Shown: positions 11,564 through 21,663, counted from the first letter of the stretch. The stretch is DNA of 64,000 nt from Marinilabilia rubra (GCF_003121985.1 NZ_QEWP01000001.1:558001-622000), one strand, 5' to 3'. Notes: a model not told the origin generated them from the sequence alone. A program made the numbers and translations.

Positions 11564-13513
11564 ATGTTGTCGTCCCTGAAAAAAATAAAGTTTCTGAAAT
11601 TAAGGCTTTTGATCTTGATGGTTGGATTATTAAGTCCGATTGTGCTTTGGGCAAAAGAGCCGGTTCGTCCCAATATATTGTGGATTACTATTGAGGATAC
11701 CTCCCCTCACTTCCTGGGGTGTTATGGAAATTCAGATGCTAAGACTCCTAACATAGATGAATTGGCGGATAAAGGCGTGCGGTTTACAAGGGCTTTTGCA
11801 ACAGGGGCTGTTTGTTCATCGTCCCGAAGTACAATTGTTACAGGTCTGTATACCGGGCAATTGGGCACAGGTAATCACCGTAGTAAATATGAAATTCCTA
11901 AAGAAATAAGAGGATTCCCGGCTCTTTTGAGGGAAGCCGGGTATTACACAACCAATAATAAAAAGCTGGATTACAATATTGCCAATATGAAACCCTTTGT
12001 GGCAGATGCCTGGAATGAAAGTAGCGGTCAGGCAGGCTGGTGGGGGCGAGGAAAAGATCAACCTTTTTTCGCAGTGTTTAACTTTATGAGTTCGCACCAA
12101 TCGCGCACAATGACTAACCCCTGGAATTGGTATGAGCATTTTGTTTTGGAAAAGCTGGGGGAACAAAACCGGATTGGGCCCGGTGAATTTGAAATGCCTC
12201 CTTTTTATCGTGACACACCCGAAATGCGTAAATATATGTCACGGGTCTACAATTCTTTGTCTTATACCGATCAACAAGTGGGTGAGCTGCTGGGCCGTTT
12301 AAAGAAAGACGGTTTAATGGAAAACACCATTATCTTCTTTTACGCCGATCATGGTGAGGGAATTCCACGAGGCAAGTGTAATCCTGTTGCCCTGGGATAT
12401 CGCGTTCCATTTATTGTTTGGGCGCCTGATAAATATCGTCATTTGCTGCCATGGAAGAATGATTCAGTAGCATCCGAACTGGTTTCATTTGTAGATCTGG
12501 CTCCGACTGTTTTATCTCTGGGCGGGCTGGAGAAACCGGAATATATGCCTGGCAGGGCTATTATGGGCGATAACCGTGAAAATTCACCTGAGCTGGTTTA
12601 TGCTTCGCGCAATCGTATTGATGAGTCTCCCGGCTTGGCCAGGAGTGTTACCGACGGAAGATTTATTTATACACGCATTTTTATGCCACACCTGCCCGAA
12701 CTTAAATACCAAAAGTATGCTGATGTCTCTGATATTGTTAAGCAAATAAGGCTGGATTACCGAAAGGGACATTTGAATCCCATTCAATCAGGAATGTTAG
12801 AGAAAAGACCCATAGAGGTATTGTATGATCTTGAAAATGATCCCTGGGAAATAAACAATCTTGCTCAGGACGCCCGGTATGAGTCCGTTCTTCAAAAGTT
12901 TAGAGCCGCTTTGAAATCGCAGATAGAGGATATTAAGGATGTGCATTTTCTTCCGGAGTCTGTTATGTTAAAGCGAGCTGAAGGAAGTAATATTTACCGG
13001 ATGCGGCAAAACAGGGAGCTCAATCCCATAAAAACACTCTATTCAGCAGCGTCTTTAGTGGGAAGAGAAGATAGTATGAAAAAACAATTTGAATTATTGA
13101 AGCATCCGGATGCAGCAGTCCGTTACTGGGCTTCACTTGGTTTGAAAAATCAGGAATTACCTGTAGAGAGCAAAAAAGAGATAGAGGAGGTGCTTGAAAA
13201 TGAAAATGCGCCTGAGGTCAGAATAGAGTTGTCATCTATTTTATATAACAGGTGGAAATGCCCGAAAGGCTTTAATGTTTTATCAGATATGGCCGTTAGC
13301 GAGAACCTGATAATTTCCAACCAGGCTCTTCAGGCAATTCTTTATTTAAGTGATTTTTCAGAATTTATTCCTATTGCAAAGAAGGTTTTATACCTAAACA
13401 AAGATAGGAGTGGAGGATTGAGCTATGAAGTGAAATGTGGTGCAGAGATGATTTTGTTTAAATCAGGAAACCATCCTTTGAACTACGCTCATTTTAAGAA
13501 ATGGATGAACTAG
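11564..13513 (+). CDS. S1-type sulfatase, sulfamidase-like, with helical-repeat C-terminus
   Basis: 649 residues with an N-terminal signal region (~1-30). The formylglycine site is C84 in 'VCSSSRSTIVTG', an unusual C-S-S-S-R where most S1 enzymes have C-x-P/A-x-R. The first metal site reads 'IEDTSP' (E44-D45) instead of D-D, a variant I associate with heparan-N-sulfatase-like bacterial sulfatases. 'YADHGEGIPRGK' supplies further metal and substrate residues. Residues ~480-649 resemble HEAT-type helical repeats ('AAVRYWASLGLK'). The substrate is probably a sulfated sugar of the PUL target. A homologue at 54236 has the same layout and the same downstream neighbour, an FN3-bearing hydrolase. Confidence 0.9.
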   Translation: MLSSLKKIKFLKLRLLILMVGLLSPIVLWAKEPVRPNILWITIEDTSPHFLGCYGNSDAKTPNIDELADKGVRFTRAFATGAVCSSSRSTIVTGLYTGQLGTGNHRSKYEIPKEIRGFPALLREAGYYTTNNKKLDYNIANMKPFVADAWNESSGQAGWWGRGKDQPFFAVFNFMSSHQSRTMTNPWNWYEHFVLEKLGEQNRIGPGEFEMPPFYRDTPEMRKYMSRVYNSLSYTDQQVGELLGRLKKDGLMENTIIFFYADHGEGIPRGKCNPVALGYRVPFIVWAPDKYRHLLPWKNDSVASELVSFVDLAPTVLSLGGLEKPEYMPGRAIMGDNRENSPELVYASRNRIDESPGLARSVTDGRFIYTRIFMPHLPELKYQKYADVSDIVKQIRLDYRKGHLNPIQSGMLEKRPIEVLYDLENDPWEINNLAQDARYESVLQKFRAALKSQIEDIKDVHFLPESVMLKRAEGSNIYRMRQNRELNPIKTLYSAASLVGREDSMKKQFELLKHPDAAVRYWASLGLKNQELPVESKKEIEEVLENENAPEVRIELSSILYNRWKCPKGFNVLSDMAVSENLIISNQALQAILYLSDFSEFIPIAKKVLYLNKDRSGGLSYEVKCGAEMILFKSGNHPLNYAHFKKWMN

Positions 13514-13595
13514 CCAGAAAGCAGGGCAATTTGATGAAAAGGGGGCCTGGGTTAAAGAAATATTAAGCTAAACGTACTATTCAAATTTAAAGATT

Positions 13596-16500
13596 ATGAA
13601 AAAAATTACTACAATCTTTTTTCTTCTGTTTCTTCTAATCCAACAGGCATACCTGCAGACGCCATGCGGGGTGGTTTTGGAAGAGGATTTCTCTACAAGT
13701 CAATTGCCGACGGGTTTTTCGGAAGTTTCAACATCCGGAAATGTTTTGGTTGAAGACGGAGTGTTGAAAATGGATTATAATCCATCTCCCAAAACGCAGT
13801 TGAAAATTGATTTTAATGAGTTGTCGGGTAATGTGTTTGTCAATTTTGGCTTTGAGACAGAAAGAAATTACTTCACTGTTTATGGCGATGTTTTCAATAG
13901 TAATGGAGAAGTGATTGCTCAAATAGTGCTTGGAAACAACGGGACTAAAGGTATTTGTATTTCAAATGAATATGTGACCTCCGGCGTTTCTAATGACTTT
14001 GTAAATCTGCTGTCAGAAAATATTTCAACAGGTACCCGTTATGATATCTATTTAGAGATAGATACTGATTCAAAAACGATTTCCGGCAATGTGAATGGAA
14101 ATATTTTAGATCCGGCCCAAGATGTTTCGTTGTTCAGTTCATCCATGAATGATGTTAGTCATATAGTTTTTGTTCAGGATTATATGTATGGTAATGACTC
14201 AGATAGAGATGATGTTGCTTTTGATGATTTTCAGGTGATTAATGACCCTGTGAACAGACTCCCATTATCTGATAAAATTGATGAAGCAAATGAATATATT
14301 AATAACGCTGTAGTTGGGACTGAAACAGGCTTTTATTCTCAATCGGATGTTGATGATTTTCAAAATGAAATTGACCAGGGCGAACTTGTTTTGGGTGATT
14401 GCAATTCCACCCAGACCATTGTAGATCAGGCTGAAAATGACCTTGACCAGGCCATCGCTTTGTTCCGAAGATCTGAAAATGCCTCCCCTGTTTCTGTATT
14501 GATAAACAGTTCAGAAGTGCATGAATTAACTGAAGGGCTCGCTGGGTATAATGTACGTATTGCCGACTCCCCCTGGAATTTTAATAATGAGGTGTTTCGT
14601 GAAGGGGTGAAGAATGCTGATGTTGGTTTCCTTCGTTATTTTTCGGGTACTACGGCCGACTATTTCGATATGAATACAGGAATGTACGAACCTCAGTGGT
14701 ATGAGCAGGTGCATAGTACTTCAGACGGTAGTAAAGGATGGAGCGGATTTCCGAATTTAATGAAGTGGCAGGAAGGGAAAGGACCTTCGCGTTTAAGTGA
14801 TTTGTATGATTTATTAGGAGAAAATGAGGCAAAACTGGTTATTACATGGAATGGGTTTGTGGATTCGCCGGACAGATTGAGAAATCTTGCCCAATTTTGT
14901 AAAGACAATAATATAATTGTGGAATGCTGGCAATTTTGTAATGAACCTAATTTCTATATTCCTGATAATCGACATTTCTTTAATAATGGTGCTGATTACG
15001 CCCGCAAAATGAAAGAATTTGCAGATGCTATTTTGTCTGTTGATCCTGATGCTAATCTGGCATTAAGTTATGGTTGGGATAATTGGGGCGGTTTTTCCGC
15101 TAGTATAAAAGATTATCAGAATTCTAATGGCCCATTTTGGACGCATCCTTCCATCCATTCCTATCCAATTCATGGATCGGGAGTTGATTTTAACTCGGCG
15201 ATGAGTAGTGCAAATGCCATGCTAATCTCAAGGACAGATGATGCCTATTTTAATTCGGTTGAACAGCGCAGTTGGAATGGCGCTCAACTCTTGATGACTG
15301 AATATGGCGTATGGAATGAATACCTTAAGGATAAGGTATATTCGGGAATATACTCCGGGGAGTTTCTGACGCGAATGTCCGTGCATCCTCAGGCCTGGCT
15401 CATTGGAAAGCATGTGATAAATGGCGCAGTGCAACCCGTTAATGACTATAAGACTGAAATTTGGGATGCCTGGGAGAATAATTATGAATTTGATGCAGAT
15501 GCCTTTGCAAATGATTATGAGGTAAACGTTGAAACACTCCCATTGCTGTACATTACCCCAGCCATTAATAACAGTAAGAGTGTATATTTAACAGGCGTTT
15601 TAGGTGGGGAGACTGTAAACTCATCTTCAGGAGAGATGGCTGCCGTTTATGCTGCAGGTTATGTTGGGAATTTCGACAAAGACTATCTGGTTCTCATCAA
15701 TAAATCTGATAAACTGCACGAAGTTGAATTGAAGATTGACGGTCAAATTTTATCCCAAAATATTTCTGTATATAGTGCATTCTCAGAAACTCCTGATGGA
15801 ATTGCTTTTGAAAGCGATACGCTGCAAATCACTTCAAGTGCTCTAACTTTGATGCCCTTTTCTGTAACACGTGTAGAATGGGATAAGGATCAGATGCTGG
15901 CTCCACGATCTCCTCGTATCTACAATGTTGAGCATGGTGACGCGGAGGTAACCTTGAACTGGTGGAAACGGGAAGGAGCCGATAGTTACACGCTAAAATA
16001 TGGAACAGTTTCGGGTCAATATGATCATTCTGTTGAGGTGACAACCAACTCGGCAACTTTGTCAACACTTTCACCCGGTACAAAGTACTATTTTGCGGTT
16101 ACAGCTTCTAATTCGGCGGGCACCAGTGAATTGTCCAATGAGGTGCCTGCATTCACAGGCACTCCCGGCATACCTGAAATTAACTATATCCACGAAAGTG
16201 ATGGCAGAATAACCATACATTGGGAGAGTGTGCCGTTTGCAAATGGATATAAAGTGAAGTATGGTACAATATCCGGAGATTATACCCAGGAGGTAGATGC
16301 AAAAAATGTTTCAGGTTACGTTTTGCGTTGGTTACCCAACGATACTGAGTATTTCATAACTGTTTGTGCCTACAATAATGCCGGAGAAGGAGGAGATGCT
16401 CAGGAAGTTACTGCCACTGCCATCTCAGGACGACCATGGGCCCCATTCTTATTGCAGGGCAATGAAAAGTCAGATGGCACAATTAATTTGAGTTGGTGGG

Positions 16501-16994
16501 CTTCTGTAAATAATAATGGTGCCACCTACGATATTTACCATTGTGAAACCCCATGGGATGAAAGTTCATATACCCTTGTGGAGAGTGGAGTTCAGACCAA
16601 TACCTACAACGATGTGACCATGAGAGATGCAGGGCGCCATTTTTACAGGGTTAAAGCCTCAAATGAGAAGGGGGAAAGCTTCTTTTTCTCTAATATCGCA
16701 ACAGTTTGGAAAAACCAAAGTGGAAATACCGTAGGAATTGAGGATGTTTTTGCAAAGAAAATTTCTGTTTCACCTAACCCGGCAAGTTCTTATGTTCGAA
16801 TCGAACTGGCGGCTGAAATGGGACCTGTCAATTACCGGATGGTTAATATGAATGGAGAAGTTTTGCTGGAAGGTGAATTGTTGAATAATAAGAGGCTGGA
16901 TGTTAGCAGGTGCAATACGGGGGGCTATTTTCTGGAGTTTACCATGGAAAATGAAAGGACTATTGAGAAAATTGTGATCAAACCTGAATATTAA
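13596..16994 (+). CDS. modular clan GH-A-like glycoside hydrolase with FN3 domains and T9SS tail
   Basis: 1132 residues. Domain order: signal peptide (1-20); carbohydrate-binding-like beta-sandwich (~22-215); helical FIVAR-like segment (~220-290); TIM-barrel hydrolase (~300-760 with its accessory beta domain); three fibronectin type III domains (~769-1040); T9SS type A sorting domain (~1046-1132, 'KKISVSPNPASSYVRIEL'). The acid/base candidate is E450 in 'CWQFCNEPNFYIP' and the nucleophile candidate E569 in 'LLMTEYGVWNEY'. The NEP motif at one strand end and a later TE motif are the clan GH-A signature; GH79/GH51 families look nearest, but I cannot place it in a family. Probably an extracellular, possibly endo-acting enzyme. 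It follows a sulfatase by 82 bp and has a paralogue at 56345. Confidence 0.75.
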   Translation: MKKITTIFFLLFLLIQQAYLQTPCGVVLEEDFSTSQLPTGFSEVSTSGNVLVEDGVLKMDYNPSPKTQLKIDFNELSGNVFVNFGFETERNYFTVYGDVFNSNGEVIAQIVLGNNGTKGICISNEYVTSGVSNDFVNLLSENISTGTRYDIYLEIDTDSKTISGNVNGNILDPAQDVSLFSSSMNDVSHIVFVQDYMYGNDSDRDDVAFDDFQVINDPVNRLPLSDKIDEANEYINNAVVGTETGFYSQSDVDDFQNEIDQGELVLGDCNSTQTIVDQAENDLDQAIALFRRSENASPVSVLINSSEVHELTEGLAGYNVRIADSPWNFNNEVFREGVKNADVGFLRYFSGTTADYFDMNTGMYEPQWYEQVHSTSDGSKGWSGFPNLMKWQEGKGPSRLSDLYDLLGENEAKLVITWNGFVDSPDRLRNLAQFCKDNNIIVECWQFCNEPNFYIPDNRHFFNNGADYARKMKEFADAILSVDPDANLALSYGWDNWGGFSASIKDYQNSNGPFWTHPSIHSYPIHGSGVDFNSAMSSANAMLISRTDDAYFNSVEQRSWNGAQLLMTEYGVWNEYLKDKVYSGIYSGEFLTRMSVHPQAWLIGKHVINGAVQPVNDYKTEIWDAWENNYEFDADAFANDYEVNVETLPLLYITPAINNSKSVYLTGVLGGETVNSSSGEMAAVYAAGYVGNFDKDYLVLINKSDKLHEVELKIDGQILSQNISVYSAFSETPDGIAFESDTLQITSSALTLMPFSVTRVEWDKDQMLAPRSPRIYNVEHGDAEVTLNWWKREGADSYTLKYGTVSGQYDHSVEVTTNSATLSTLSPGTKYYFAVTASNSAGTSELSNEVPAFTGTPGIPEINYIHESDGRITIHWESVPFANGYKVKYGTISGDYTQEVDAKNVSGYVLRWLPNDTEYFITVCAYNNAGEGGDAQEVTATAISGRPWAPFLLQGNEKSDGTINLSWWASVNNNGATYDIYHCETPWDESSYTLVESGVQTNTYNDVTMRDAGRHFYRVKASNEKGESFFFSNIATVWKNQSGNTVGIEDVFAKKISVSPNPASSYVRIELAAEMGPVNYRMVNMNGEVLLEGELLNNKRLDVSRCNTGGYFLEFTMENERTIEKIVIKPEY

Positions 16995-17006
16995 TGATTG
17001 AGCCAA

Positions 17007-17050
17007 AAGGAGAATGTTCGAAAAGTTCACTTCTTTTGAACATTCTCCTT
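17007..17050 (+). terminator. strong hairpin after the FN3-glycosidase gene
   Basis: Perfect 13-bp arms (17007-17019 / 17038-17050), 12 bp after the stop codon. No T run follows, so it may protect the 3' end rather than terminate. A further copy of ten bases of the left arm, AGGAGAATGT, at 17097-17106 could compete for the right arm. A second 9-bp hairpin lies at 17145-17175. Confidence 0.6.
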
Positions 17051-17274
17051 GATTACATATCGCTTAGTCTTTGTTTTTATCTTCCTTATTCAGTTTAGGA
17101 GAATGTGAATTTTGCTTTCCAAAAGATTCGAGCCGCATTATCCCTTGTCTGCAGTGAAAATGAAAATGCAGGCAACCATCACTTTTTATATAAAACACAC
17201 GATTTTACAGTTTCAAAACCTACTTTCTGGCACTATTTAATAATCCTGTTCAAGTAATAATTAAAGGTAAAAGA

Positions 17275-18861
17275 ATGATAAAAATATACAGATTAACTTT
17301 AAATGTGATAATAGGCCTGTTTGTTAGCGGAACTGTTAATTCTCAAATAACTTATTGGTTAGACCAGTCGGCACTGGATAGCCCCCATCGGGATAAAATT
17401 ATCCAGGCTATGGATTCATGTATAAGCGCCTACAATACTTATAGTAACTACGATGAACATGTAAGGGTTATTTATGATGAAACAATCCCAACTGCGAATG
17501 CCGGCTATCAGGGCCGTATAGCCTTTGGAGGGTCTATTGGTGAAAAAACGGCTATCCACGAGATGTCTCATGTTTTAGGAGTGGGCACTTACCGTGAATG
17601 GGATAATAACCGGGATGCTGATAATAAAAAATGGTTAGGAGAAAAAGCCATTTCCCAGCTGAAGGAATTTGACGGTGAAGATGCAGTATTAAATGCAGAT
17701 CATTGGCACTTTTGGCCTTACGGGTTGAATAAGAACTGGGCTGATGTTGAACATCATGTATACATGGTTGGTGCTTTGAGAGAAGACATGGGACTTTCAA
17801 ATACCAGTGGTGAAGGTGGTGGGAGCTGGTGCAATCCTGCAATGCTTGAAGGGTTTAGTGAAATTAACAATGGCGGAGAAAGGGATTTTGGCTTTGCTTT
17901 TGCAAAAGCAGGTGATGATGTTCGTTTAAAAGCTTCCACCCTATCTGACGACGAAGGTTCCTGGAGTTGGAGTGGGCCCGGTGATTTTTCAGGCAACTCG
18001 GAAAGTATCCTTATTAATGATGTGCAGAAGAATCAAAGCGGCACTTATATTGCAGAATTTACCAAGAATTGTGATGGGGTTACAACCAGAGAGTTTCCCG
18101 TTTTTGTGCATCAACACACTGCTTATTATGCCATTGAAATCACTACAGGTTTCCTTTTGCGACCAGAAACTGATTTGGAAGGATCTGAAATGAAATGTGC
18201 TGAATCTACTGTTACTGATTATTGGGTGCAATGGGAGAAAATTGATACAGATAATGGCTATTTCTACCTGAAAAACCGCAAAACCGGAATGTATTTTCGT
18301 CCGAAAGGGAATAGTGACGGCGACCGCATGGAGCAAATTAAAGTAGAAGATGGAGACGAAAGGGCTCAGTGGAAGATAAAAGACACAGGTGAAGGAAATG
18401 CATTTATAGTGAATCGAAGTACCGGTCTGAAGTTTCGGATTACTTCCGGGCAGGTAAATGATGCTTATATCGAACAAACGCATGATGGCAATACCGGGGG
18501 ATGGACCCGATGGGACTTTGTAATGCTGGATGATGTAGATAAAACATCTACCAGTGTTTCAGAGATGGATGGTTCTTCAGAAAATGATTTGTTGAATTGT
18601 TCACCAAACCCCTTTTCAGGGAAGTTAGATGTTGGCTTTTATGTGCTGGAAACCGGGAAGGTATGGCTGGAGATATATAGTCTTTCAGGAAAACGGATAG
18701 CCATCCTTGTTAGCGGCGAAAAATATCATGCAGGTGATCACTCGCTTGTTTGGAATGGAGAAGGTGACTGGGAAATGTCTCTTCATCCAGGGTCGGTTTT
18801 ACTTGTTCGTTATCGTACCGGACAAGAACTGGTTTCATCTAAAGTAATGCTGAAAAAGTAA
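17275..18861 (+). CDS. secreted zincin-like protein with Ig-like, ricin-type lectin and T9SS domains
   Basis: 528 residues. The signal peptide ends 'SGTVNSQ' (~23). Residues ~25-190 form a small zinc-metalloprotease-like domain with H95-E96-x2-H99 in 'TAIHEMSHVLGVGTYREW'; the third ligand is uncertain, perhaps in 'NADHWHFWPYGLN'. An Ig-like domain (~200-280, 'SWSWSGPGDFSGNSES') and a ricin B-like beta-trefoil (~283-425) follow. The trefoil has repeats 'ATTGFLLRPE'-like, 'NRKTGMYFRPKG' and 'NRSTGLKFR'. A T9SS sorting domain lies at ~440-528. The lectin fold suggests anchoring to polysaccharide. Whether the zincin cleaves protein, glycoprotein or nothing is not known. It lies among glycosidase genes on the same strand. 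Confidence 0.7.
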   Translation: MIKIYRLTLNVIIGLFVSGTVNSQITYWLDQSALDSPHRDKIIQAMDSCISAYNTYSNYDEHVRVIYDETIPTANAGYQGRIAFGGSIGEKTAIHEMSHVLGVGTYREWDNNRDADNKKWLGEKAISQLKEFDGEDAVLNADHWHFWPYGLNKNWADVEHHVYMVGALREDMGLSNTSGEGGGSWCNPAMLEGFSEINNGGERDFGFAFAKAGDDVRLKASTLSDDEGSWSWSGPGDFSGNSESILINDVQKNQSGTYIAEFTKNCDGVTTREFPVFVHQHTAYYAIEITTGFLLRPETDLEGSEMKCAESTVTDYWVQWEKIDTDNGYFYLKNRKTGMYFRPKGNSDGDRMEQIKVEDGDERAQWKIKDTGEGNAFIVNRSTGLKFRITSGQVNDAYIEQTHDGNTGGWTRWDFVMLDDVDKTSTSVSEMDGSSENDLLNCSPNPFSGKLDVGFYVLETGKVWLEIYSLSGKRIAILVSGEKYHAGDHSLVWNGEGDWEMSLHPGSVLLVRYRTGQELVSSKVMLKK

Positions 18862-19002
18862 GCAAGATGTTAAACTTACAAAGGAACCAAATATGCCATG
18901 GTCTTATACCATGAAATAATTGATAAGCATCCTGATACAAGGTTTCGTGCCGAAAATATGGAATGATAATTTTTATCTGGAAATTAAATAATTGCAGTAA
19001 AA

Positions 19003-20421
19003 ATGGAGTATTTTAAGTTTTTATTATTCATTTTGGCCGGGCTTCTATTTGAACTCACTTTACTTAATGCCCAAAATGCGTCAAAAAAACCAAACATTTT
19101 ACTTTTTGTTGGTGACGACATGACCTGGAGCGACTGTTCACCGTATGGCAATGAGGATGTTCATACGCCCAATATCGAAAAACTGGCTGATCAGGGTACT
19201 TCTTTTGACAACATGTTTACCGGAACAGCCATGTGTGCCCCTACGCGTCAGCAACTTTATTCGGGAATGTATCCTGTTCGCAGCGGGGCCTACCCCAATC
19301 ACAGCATTGTGTATGTCGGGGCAAAATCCTTTGCCACCTACTTTGGTGAGATGGGGTATCGCAACGCTTTAATCGGCAAAAAACATTATGGGCCTGAGTC
19401 ATCTTTCCCGCTTACTTATTTTGGTGGTGTTCATCATGACAACGGGAAAGGTCAGGATATTGATTTGTCTAAAGTTGAGGATTTTATAGTGGATGATCAT
19501 GAAAAACCTTACTTTATGGTCATTTCACAAAACCAACCTCATATGCCATGGACCAGGGGCAACCATGAGCAGTATGATGCCGAAAAACTAACTGTGCCTG
19601 AATATCTTATTGACTGTGACTTTACCCGTTCGGAAATGGTGAAATATTATGCCGAAATAACCTACATGGACAGTCTTCTTGGGGTATGCATGGATTATGT
19701 TGATCGTTCAGGGGAGGCTGACAATACAATCGTCATTTTCACCAGCGAGCAGGGTTCGCAGTTTCCCTTTGCCAAATGGACGTGTTATGATACCGGGCTA
19801 AAAACCTCTTTTATTATGCGTTGGCCCCAAAAAATCGAGGCTGGAAACCGCATTGATGATTTGTTGCATTACGTGGATGTTTTGCCGACATTAATTGAAT
19901 TGGCAGGAAGTGATCCCCGGAATATTCATACCGGTATTCCCGATGTTTGTGGTAATACAGACTTTGATGGTCAAAGCTTTGCTTCCTTATTTGAGGGGGG
20001 TGATCATCCCCGGGAATATGTTTACGGAGCGCAAACGACCAGGGGAATTTATCACGGGCCAGAAGCATACGCTATTCGATCCATCAGGAACAAAAAATAT
20101 AAACTCATCTGGAACCTGCATCACGAAACGGGGCTTACCAACCTGGTAACCGAAAAAAAGAAAAACAACATTCTGGATATTTGGTTGCGTGAAGCCTCTG
20201 ATTCGTCAGATAGTGCCCGGGTAAAAATGTACACGAACCGGCCCGAATTTGAGTTGTATGATATTCGCAAGGATCCTTATGAGTTGAATAACCTTGCTGG
20301 TGGCGAAGAATATGAGCATGTTAAAAAACGGATGTTCAATGAACTTAGAAAATGGATGGCCAGGCAAGTGGATCTTGGGCATGAGACGGAAATGAGGGCA
20401 TTGGATCGACAAGACAAGTGA
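19003..20421 (+). CDS. S1-type sulfatase (CAPTR motif)
   Basis: 472 residues with a signal peptide (1-23). Formylglycine residue C78 in 'AMCAPTRQQLYSG'; metal residues D38-D39 in 'LFVGDDMTWSDCSPYG'; 'IGKKHYGPESSFPL' provides the conserved Lys/His pair. The second metal site reads 'FTSEQGSQFPFAKW' instead of the common 'SDNG', a variant seen in some S1 subfamilies. Type I sulfatases remove sulfate esters hydrolytically after maturation of the cysteine to formylglycine. It precedes a GH43-like gene by 90 bp and is probably co-transcribed with it. The exact sulfated position cannot be told. Confidence 0.9.
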   Translation: MEYFKFLLFILAGLLFELTLLNAQNASKKPNILLFVGDDMTWSDCSPYGNEDVHTPNIEKLADQGTSFDNMFTGTAMCAPTRQQLYSGMYPVRSGAYPNHSIVYVGAKSFATYFGEMGYRNALIGKKHYGPESSFPLTYFGGVHHDNGKGQDIDLSKVEDFIVDDHEKPYFMVISQNQPHMPWTRGNHEQYDAEKLTVPEYLIDCDFTRSEMVKYYAEITYMDSLLGVCMDYVDRSGEADNTIVIFTSEQGSQFPFAKWTCYDTGLKTSFIMRWPQKIEAGNRIDDLLHYVDVLPTLIELAGSDPRNIHTGIPDVCGNTDFDGQSFASLFEGGDHPREYVYGAQTTRGIYHGPEAYAIRSIRNKKYKLIWNLHHETGLTNLVTEKKKNNILDIWLREASDSSDSARVKMYTNRPEFELYDIRKDPYELNNLAGGEEYEHVKKRMFNELRKWMARQVDLGHETEMRALDRQDK

Positions 20422-20511
20422 ATGTTATTTAAAACCGACAGAGATTCTGATTTATTGAATTGTTTTTATGCTTTGAAATCAATTAGTGATTAATATAAAA
20501 ATTTAAAGAAA

Positions 20512-21663
20512 ATGAGAGTACTATTTGTGTGGTTAAGTATTTTTTTAGGAATTTATGTTTTTTCTTCATGTGGTTCAAGGGCCAATCTATCAGAAAAAGA
20601 AAAAGCTTTCAAAGACCACGATAAGGCCATCTATATTAAAGATGGTTGGATTCGCGATCCCTATATTTTTCTGGATGATGATGGATTTTATTACCTGACC
20701 GGAACCACACCCCAGCCTAATGATCCACGGGTGGAAAAGGAACTTTACAATACCGGACTGGATGCCCAGAATATGGAGCTTTATGGCACTCCCAGTATCG
20801 TTGGACGGAGTTTGAGGGTTTGGCGAAGTAAAGATTTACTGGACTGGGAATATTTGGGCGAACCCTTCACTCTTGATAAGGGGTATTGGGCCGATGTATA
20901 CCCGGAAAGATTTGATACCATCCCCAAACAAGACTGGCGTTTGTGGGCTCCTGAAATTTATAAAATTGATAATAAGTGGGTCTATGTTCACACTACCCCC
21001 TCACCTGTAAAGGGGGGAGCGAACCTGGCAATTTCAGAGTCAGGTACCATGAAAGGTTCATTTAAGTTCCCAATGGGCAAAGATATGCGTTGGAAACATG
21101 ACCCGTCGCTTTTTGAAGACAGTGACGGTACCTGGTATCTCTTGTGGGGAAACACGAATATTGCACCTATTAAATCCGGTTTTAACGGGCTCGCTGATGA
21201 GCCCAAAAGAATTGATCCTGCAGACCGCCGCATTGGTCATGAGGGAGCCACCATACGAAAAATAGGGGACAAATACGTGCATTTTGGGACGGCTTGGTCG
21301 ACGGATAACATGCGTAAAGGTTCTTATAACCTGTATTATTGTCTGGCTGATAGTATTACCGGACCTTATGGGTCCCGCAGGTTTGTCGGTAGATTTCTTG
21401 GCCATGGCACGCCTTTTCAGGACAAAGACGGCCGTTGGTGGTGTACAGTATTTTACAATGCCAATGTCCCACCTGTTGACAAGGAGGGTATTCAGGAGCA
21501 CGATTTGAGCGAAACAGCCCAAACCATCAATGAACAGGGAACCACTATTGTACCGCTGAAGGTAGAGATCAGGGATGACGGTGATGTCTTCATCCGGGCC
21601 AAGGATCCACATTATGCAAATCCGGGGCCTGACGAAGCCCAGGACTTTGATGCGGTTGATTGA
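20512..21663 (+). CDS. GH43-like five-bladed beta-propeller glycosidase, lipoprotein
   Basis: 383 residues. Lipobox 'FSSCGS' with C20 predicts a lipoprotein. The propeller carries the clan GH-F triad: general base D49 in 'GWIRDPYIF', pKa-modulating D197 in 'WKHDPSLFED' and acid E244 in 'GHEGATI'. GH43 and the related anhydro-galactosidase family GH117 share this fold; the blade-one sequence looks GH43-like to me. It would act as an exo-enzyme on a terminal sugar of the fragments. It sits between a sulfatase and a secreted protein of unknown fold. Confidence is high for the fold and moderate for the family. Confidence 0.8.
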   Translation: MRVLFVWLSIFLGIYVFSSCGSRANLSEKEKAFKDHDKAIYIKDGWIRDPYIFLDDDGFYYLTGTTPQPNDPRVEKELYNTGLDAQNMELYGTPSIVGRSLRVWRSKDLLDWEYLGEPFTLDKGYWADVYPERFDTIPKQDWRLWAPEIYKIDNKWVYVHTTPSPVKGGANLAISESGTMKGSFKFPMGKDMRWKHDPSLFEDSDGTWYLLWGNTNIAPIKSGFNGLADEPKRIDPADRRIGHEGATIRKIGDKYVHFGTAWSTDNMRKGSYNLYYCLADSITGPYGSRRFVGRFLGHGTPFQDKDGRWWCTVFYNANVPPVDKEGIQEHDLSETAQTINEQGTTIVPLKVEIRDDGDVFIRAKDPHYANPGPDEAQDFDAVD

